The translations under genes were made by a program, and so were the position numbers. 64,000 bases of DNA. Origin: Tepidibacter hydrothermalis (GTDB lineage Bacteria > Bacillota > Clostridia > Peptostreptococcales > Peptostreptococcaceae). This document shows positions 59,786 to 64,000 of this stretch, one piece after another. How positions within the stretch are numbered: position 1 is the first letter of the stretch; each line of letters begins with the position of its first letter. The stretch lies in contig NZ_CP120733.1 of NCBI RefSeq assembly GCF_029542625.1, positions 2,728,001 through 2,792,000 of the forward strand, read 5' to 3'. Under the pieces are notes generated by a model. It ran no database searches, was not told where the DNA came from, and saw only the letters and a list, made by a program, of their open reading frames with translations.

Positions 59786-59986
59786 AAAATAAAGGGGATT
59801 AAAATGTTAGCGAATGATTTAAATATTTTTGTATAAAACTTTCATTACAACGTTTGAATATACGTTAAGAAAGTTCGTTGTCTGACCGATAGGGAGTTTA
59901 GAACTTTTAGTATATTCAATACGATGAAATGCTTAGTTTTATTAAAATATTTAACACTTGAGTGGTATTTTAATCCCCTTTATTTT
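59786..59986 (-). repeat. 200-bp palindromic 3'-end element, copy 3
   Basis: Outer arms 59786-59805 and 59967-59986 are perfectly complementary over 20 bases but share no sequence with the arms of copy 1. Inner pairs include AAATATTTT with AAAATATTT, TAAAACT with AGTTTTA, TGAATATAC with GTATATTCA and AAAGTTC with GAACTTT. The apical loop on the minus strand contains GGTCAGACA as in copy 2. It starts 26 bases past the M24 peptidase stop codon. Confidence 0.8.
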
Positions 59987-60012
59987 AGATTAAGCACATA
60001 AATCTGATTATC

Positions 60013-61089
60013 TTATCCGATTACCTTAAGATCCTTACTATATTTATTAAGGATTTCACATCCATCTTCAGTAACAAGTACTAAATCCTCTATTCTAACT
60101 CCAACCTCTCCAGGTATATATATTCCTGGCTCTATTGAGAATATCATTCCAGGTGCTACTTCATCATGGTTTACAGATGAAACATCTCCAAAGTCATGAG
60201 TTTCTATACCTATTGAATGTCCTGTTCTATGTGTAAAATACTTTCCATATCCTGCATCCTCTATATAATTTCTAGCAGCTAAGTCTATATCACTAAATTT
60301 AGCACCAGGCTTAACTACTGATATAGCCTTTTTATTAGCCTCTAAAACAGTATTATAAACTTCTTTAGCTTTATCAGATACAGACTTATAAAATACTGTT
60401 CTTGTCATATCAGAACAATAAGAATCTTTAACACATCCAATATCTATAATTATACTGTCCCCTTCTTTAAGTATAGAATTACCTGGTTCATGATGAGGGT
60501 TTGCTGCATTCTCACCATAAGCTATAATAGGATCAAATGAAAATCCATTAGCACCTATTTCTTCATATATATTTCCTAAAACCTGAGTCATTTTCTTCTC
60601 AGAATAATCTTTTGATACAGATTCAATCATTTTCTCTACTGCTATATCATTAAGTCTTGATGCCTCTCTCATAAAATCTTTTTCCTGATTATCCTTGCAC
60701 ATTCTAACTCTATCTAATATCATAGATCCATTAACAAACTTACTTCCGCCTTCAAGTTCCATAAGTCTTAATAAGAAACGAGCTGGCCAGTTTTTATCAA
60801 CACCCATAGTCTTTTCTTTATCTACATACTTTGATACCATCTCTACAGCATCTTGAGTGTCATTGAACCATACCTTTTCAACACCTAAATCTTCATTTAC
60901 AGGAAATAATTCATTTATAAATAATTTGTGATTTTTATTTATATTTAAATAAAGAGCTAACATTCTCTCTCCTGGATGAATCCATTTTCCTGTTAAATAG
61001 AAAATAGCAGCAGGATCTGAAACCAACATCTGAGGTATATTTTTATTTTCCATTTCTTTTAACACTTTATCTATTCTTTCTTTGTTCAT
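60013..61089 (-). CDS. M24 family Xaa-Pro peptidase, copy 2
   Basis: A 358-residue paralogue of the 16031-17119 gene, alike along the whole length (IFYLTGKWIHPGERMLALYL, HRTGHSIGIETHDFGDVSSV). Metal ligands: Asp in SIIIDIGC, Asp in YCSDMTRTVF, His in TGHSIG, Glu in FSIEPGIYIP and Glu in VRIEDLV. It follows an APC amino-acid permease on the same strand, 107 bases apart. Codon use is AT-rich like the neighbours, unlike copy 1. It probably releases amino acids from Xaa-Pro peptides. Confidence 0.88.
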   Translation of the reverse strand: MNKERIDKVLKEMENKNIPQMLVSDPAAIFYLTGKWIHPGERMLALYLNINKNHKLFINELFPVNEDLGVEKVWFNDTQDAVEMVSKYVDKEKTMGVDKNWPARFLLRLMELEGGSKFVNGSMILDRVRMCKDNQEKDFMREASRLNDIAVEKMIESVSKDYSEKKMTQVLGNIYEEIGANGFSFDPIIAYGENAANPHHEPGNSILKEGDSIIIDIGCVKDSYCSDMTRTVFYKSVSDKAKEVYNTVLEANKKAISVVKPGAKFSDIDLAARNYIEDAGYGKYFTHRTGHSIGIETHDFGDVSSVNHDEVAPGMIFSIEPGIYIPGEVGVRIEDLVLVTEDGCEILNKYSKDLKVIG

Positions 61090-61196
61090 AAAAAACCCCT
61101 CCTTAATAATATTTATATCAAAGCTAAAAATTCTTCTGGAGTTAATACTCCATGTAAATTAAGTTTCATTCTATGTACTAAATAACCCTATACGTA

Positions 61197-62624
61197 TTAA
61201 GATATTTTCTTTATTTCTTCACAACCTTCTTTAAATCCTGTTCTTTTAACAAAGTTATTCCAAATCATTAATCCTATTACAATTACTAGTACGCCTCCAC
61301 CTATCATTTGTGTTTCATATATTAAGTTTTCTTTAAATGTTGACATAACTGGTGCTGCTGATAATACAATTCCAGCTATAGTAATTGTAAGAACCATATA
61401 AGCTATACTTATTGCTTTTGAATTGTTTTTTGAAATTTGATACGGTCTAACTTCATTCAATCTAGTCTTTCTTAATTTAATATAAGAAGCAAATAATATT
61501 ACATATGGAAATAATGCTGTTAAAGCAGTCATTGTAACAAGTACATTATATATAGTATCTACAGAAGGTAGTAAATTTGTAGCTAATAAAGTAATACTTA
61601 CAAGTACAGCTTGAAAAATAACTGCATTCACAGGAATATTTGCATCATTAACTTTAGTTAATTTTTGAGGGAATATTCCTTTTCTTACACTTCCAAATAA
61701 CATCTTTATTGGAGAAGCTATGTAAAGTATTATAGCACCTAATACTGATACAGATATACCAAAAGCTACAATCTTTATGAACCAAGGACCTATTCCAAGA
61801 GTTGAAGCAACTGTTGAAAGTGCCACCAATATACCTTCTGAAGCTGTAATTTGATCAGTTGGAAGAATCATAGTAACAGCTACTGACCCTACAACATAAA
61901 GTCCTGAAACAAGTGCAGCTGCAATTAAAATAGCCTTTGGAAAATTCTTTTCAGCATTATCCATTTCAGTAACAAAGTTTGCTGTAGTTTCAGCTCCAGC
62001 TAAACCAAACATTACTCCCGAAATAGCACACAAACTATCCATATTTAATTTAGGCATTAATGTAGATACCGTGTATGTAGAAGCTGGTTCATTTTTAAAT
62101 ACGAATACAGATACAAATCCCATAACAATTAAAAGTACAGCCGGAACTGTTGAACCTAAAGCCCCAACACTTGTGAAAACCTTTGCAAAACCCATACCTC
62201 TAGTACTAATAAAAGATAAAACCCAAAATAAAACTAAAGAAACTATAAGTACAAACATTTTATTACTTGCAAGTTCTGGTTTTCCTATAGTATATGACAT
62301 ATTGATTGTGAAAAACGCCAAAAATGATGAATACCAAAATATCTTAGCTGTCCAATTAAGCCATGATACCATGAATCCCCATTTTTCACCATAAGCCTCT
62401 TTTACCCATTCATAAAGACCCCCATCACTTTTATATGTAGCTGCAAGTTCTGCACATATAAGAGCAGCTGGTACAAAGAATATAAATGTAAAAACAACCC
62501 ATGCTGGTATAGCACCAAGTCCAAGACCAAAACTAGTTGCAGTAGACTTTGCTATCCATCTTATTCCAAACAGCGCTGATACATTCATAAATACTAAATC
62601 CCACAATCCTATTTTTTTCTTCAT
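61197..62624 (-). CDS. APC-family amino-acid permease
   Basis: A 475-residue membrane protein; the ATG at 62624 follows TTGGGGTG. It has about 12 helices. The N-terminal APC motif is degenerate (VFMNVSALFGIRWIAKSTAT), followed by ICAELAATYKSDGGLYEWVK and GLAGAETTANFVTEMDNAEK, which resemble glutamate/GABA antiporter-type permeases. It is first in an operon with the second M24 peptidase and divergent from an XRE-cupin regulator. Confidence 0.85.
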   Translation of the reverse strand: MKKKIGLWDLVFMNVSALFGIRWIAKSTATSFGLGLGAIPAWVVFTFIFFVPAALICAELAATYKSDGGLYEWVKEAYGEKWGFMVSWLNWTAKIFWYSSFLAFFTINMSYTIGKPELASNKMFVLIVSLVLFWVLSFISTRGMGFAKVFTSVGALGSTVPAVLLIVMGFVSVFVFKNEPASTYTVSTLMPKLNMDSLCAISGVMFGLAGAETTANFVTEMDNAEKNFPKAILIAAALVSGLYVVGSVAVTMILPTDQITASEGILVALSTVASTLGIGPWFIKIVAFGISVSVLGAIILYIASPIKMLFGSVRKGIFPQKLTKVNDANIPVNAVIFQAVLVSITLLATNLLPSVDTIYNVLVTMTALTALFPYVILFASYIKLRKTRLNEVRPYQISKNNSKAISIAYMVLTITIAGIVLSAAPVMSTFKENLIYETQMIGGGVLVIVIGLMIWNNFVKRTGFKEGCEEIKKIS

Positions 62625-62804
62625 AAATAGCACCCCAAACATCTTTAAATTTTGTTATATATTTTGTTATATACAAGAATAATATTTTTTTAACAATCAT
62701 TTTTTTAAAAATACTTTTATAATTAATTTTTATTAAAACATACTTAGAAATCGCGCGCATAATTTCTTATAGTTATAGAGTTTTTTGTAATATATTCCAT
62801 ATTC

Positions 62805-62945
62805 TGATATTACCACAATCTTTTACATATGTATATATTTTTTTACAGTATTACTGTATTTTTTTTGATATTACTATATTTATTATGATATCACTATAAT
62901 TTTTTCTACTAAATTTAATTTTTCAGTACTAACTGATAAACAATT
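62805..62945. promoter_or_regulatory. Operator-like repeats between permease and XRE-cupin regulator
   Basis: The divergent promoter region holds TGATATTAC (62805-62813), TGATATTACTATA (62866-62878) and TGATATCACTATA (62886-62898) as direct repeats. It also holds the palindrome ACAGTATTACTGT (62845-62857) and CAGT...ACTG (62934-62945). They are probable binding sites of the divergent regulator. The rest of the 400-bp gap is AT-rich. Confidence 0.5.
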
Positions 62946-63024
62946 CATTATACTCTAAATATTGAATTAAGATTTTAAATATGATATCATTTACTAAATT
63001 ATTAAAATTCCTTGGAGGTTACCA

Positions 63025-63570
63025 ATGGTCAACGAAATCTCTGAAAAAATTCGAGATCTTAGAAAAGAAAAAAAATTAACCTTGAAAGAACTAAGCGAAA
63101 GAACAGGTTTATCAGTTAGCTTCCTCTCTCAAGTAGAAAACAATACATCTTCATTAGCTATCACATCTTTAAAAAAAATCGCTGATGCTTTATGTATTCC
63201 AATAGTTCATTTTTTTAAAAATCCACACAAGCACAATTTTTTAGTAAAATCTGAAGAAAAAAATCCATTCAAAATAGAAGGTTCTAATTCAGAGTTCACA
63301 AGACTTAGTGGTGATTTTTCAGAAAGATGTCTAGAATCTGTAATGGTTATTATCCCCCCTAAAGAAAAACACGGTCATAAATTCAATCATCCAGGGGAAG
63401 AATTTATTCATGTACTAGATGGTGCAATAATAGTAGATTTAGATGGAAAAGAATATTTAGTTAAATCAGGAGATTCTTTTCATTTTCCATCAACAATACC
63501 TCACATCTTAATTAATCCATTAGATCAACCAGCTAAGCTATTAACAGTTGTAACACCTATAATTTTCTAA
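63025..63570 (+). CDS. XRE-cupin transcriptional regulator
   Basis: A 181-residue regulator. The N-terminal helix-turn-helix (about 8-62) has IRDLRKEKKLTLKELSERTG and LSVSFLSQVENNTSSLAITS. The C-terminal cupin (about 105-175) has HGHKFNHPGEEFIHVLDGAI and GDSFHFPSTIPHILIN. Such proteins (PuuR-like) sense small metabolites through the cupin. The divergent permease-peptidase operon is the likely target. The ATG follows GGAGG. Confidence 0.9.
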   Translation: MVNEISEKIRDLRKEKKLTLKELSERTGLSVSFLSQVENNTSSLAITSLKKIADALCIPIVHFFKNPHKHNFLVKSEEKNPFKIEGSNSEFTRLSGDFSERCLESVMVIIPPKEKHGHKFNHPGEEFIHVLDGAIIVDLDGKEYLVKSGDSFHFPSTIPHILINPLDQPAKLLTVVTPIIF

Positions 63571-63604
63571 AGCCATCCAAGAATTTTTCTTAGATGGCTT
63601 TTTC
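63569..63604 (+). terminator. Terminator of the XRE-cupin gene
   Basis: AAGCCATCCAAGAA pairs with TTCTTAGATGGCTT with one wobble, followed by TTTTTC on the plus strand. The stem begins at the stop codon. Confidence 0.85.
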
Positions 63605-63637
63605 ATATACTAAAGTATTATAAAATTTTCGTTCTGT

Positions 63638-63739
63638 GGATAACATCGATGGAAGAGCTACACCTGCAACTATTTTGAGCAACGGAGCCCGTAGGACTCG
63701 TTGGCGATATGAGCTATGCGTTAGCATGAAGCGAATTTT
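63638..63739 (+). repeat. Dispersed structured repeat, copy B
   Basis: About 102 bp from GGATAACATC to GCGAATTTT. It matches copy A (19580-19685). A local hairpin (CAACGGAG with CTCGTTG) and a second one (GCTATGCGTTAGC) can form. It lies between the XRE-cupin terminator and the dinB promoter, in the direction of dinB. Confidence 0.6.
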
Positions 63740-63750
63740 TTATATACAAG

Positions 63751-63797
63751 TTGAAAATCACATAATTTCCTTGTATAATAAAATAGAACTGATGTTC
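63751..63797 (+). promoter_or_regulatory. SOS-controlled promoter of dinB
   Basis: TTGAAA (63751-63756), a 17-base spacer and TATAAT (63774-63779), then GAAC-TGAT-GTTC (63786-63797). That is the LexA/DinR box core of Gram-positive bacteria, placed at the expected transcription start. Confidence 0.8.
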
Positions 63798-63823
63798 TTA
63801 TTTTGTGACAAGCGGGTGATTTA

Positions 63824-64000
63824 ATGAGTCGTAAAATTATACATGTTGATATGGATGCTTTTTTTGCAAGTGTAGAACAAGTAGATAATCCTTCTCTTAA
63901 GGGTAAACCGGTTATAGTTGGAGGTAGAACTAGCAAGGGAGTTGTTTGTACATGTTCTTATGAAGCTAGAAAGTATGGAGTTAGATCTGCTATGCCAGGA
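63824..64000 (+). CDS. dinB: DNA polymerase IV (partial, C-terminus beyond window)
   Basis: The frame opens [20 protein letters not shown] and continues [20 protein letters not shown] and [14 protein letters not shown], the N-terminal palm/finger region of Y-family polymerases. The metal-binding aspartate lies in [14 protein letters not shown] lies upstream. It makes an error-prone bypass polymerase induced by DNA damage, which fits the LexA box upstream. Only 59 codons are in the window. Confidence 0.95.
   Translation, partial: MSRKIIHVDMDAFFASVEQVDNPSLKGKPVIVGGRTSKGVVCTCSYEARKYGVRSAMPG

Noticed and set aside
59353-60012. CRISPR-like array because of repeated hairpins
   Set aside because: The repeats are two long palindromes in opposite orientation, not short direct repeats with spacers, and no cas genes are present.

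Overview
The window is AT-rich, low-GC Gram-positive DNA with strong GGAGG-type ribosome binding sites, a T-box, a lysine riboswitch and many Rho-independent terminators. The gene set points to an amino-acid-fermenting clostridium, probably of the Peptostreptococcaceae type: 4-hydroxyphenylacetate decarboxylase (hpdBCA, the p-cresol pathway), Xaa-Pro peptidases with peptide and amino-acid transporters, CheV, HflX, and an Mrp/Mbh-like cation antiporter. The genus is inferred from gene content only. Most genes are on the minus strand. No rRNA, tRNA, CRISPR array or intact transposon was seen.

Layout. 1-5.5 kb: a secreted YcdB-like protein (cut by the window edge), an ECF sigma/anti-sigma pair with a matching ECF promoter, a SIMPL protein, a secreted leucine-rich-repeat protein and two tiny ORFs. 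5.6-11.2 kb: an amino-acid permease, a TPP enzyme with a solo GAF protein, and small membrane proteins. 11.2-12.7 kb: decayed DNA with a frameshifted integrase fragment and a possible Abi-type remnant. 12.7-20.5 kb: yebC, nadE, a TSUP transporter split into two genes, a proline-peptide module (iminopeptidase, M24 peptidase, POT transporter), an IMPACT/YigZ protein and a YwaF-type membrane protein. 20.9-26.9 kb: an NhaC-type transporter behind a lysine riboswitch, and a T-box-controlled serine pathway operon (class V aminotransferase, serA, TIM-barrel isomerase). 27.3-33 kb: a degenerate Nudix protein, a HEAT-repeat protein, hflX, an iron-responsive pair (DUF2325 plus a FeoB-associated small protein behind a Fur-like box) and cheV. 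33.1-42.7 kb: an eleven-gene Mrp/Mbh-like antiporter operon with a sigma-54 promoter next to the gene for a sigma-54 activator. 42.9-50.7 kb: a rhomboid-like protein, an AGCS symporter, hpdBCA and murI. 50.8-57 kb: a BusR-like GntR-RCK_C regulator, an EamA transporter, a Clp ATPase and two hydrolases. 57.2-64 kb: DUF1284 and DUF523/DUF1722 proteins, a glucosaminidase, a second M24 peptidase with an APC permease and a divergent XRE-cupin regulator, then the start of dinB behind an SOS box.

The most unusual signal is not a gene. Four copies of a roughly 200-bp imperfect palindrome (20734-20937, 52507-52708, 59436-59631, 59786-59986) each lie 18-83 bases past a stop codon, in the same orientation relative to the upstream gene. 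They share an apical-loop motif (GGTCA as transcribed) and internal-loop motifs. Their outer stem arms differ in sequence from copy to copy yet stay complementary. That is compensatory change and argues for a selected 3'-end RNA or DNA structure. A second, unrelated repeat of about 105 bp occurs at 19580-19685 and 63638-63739.
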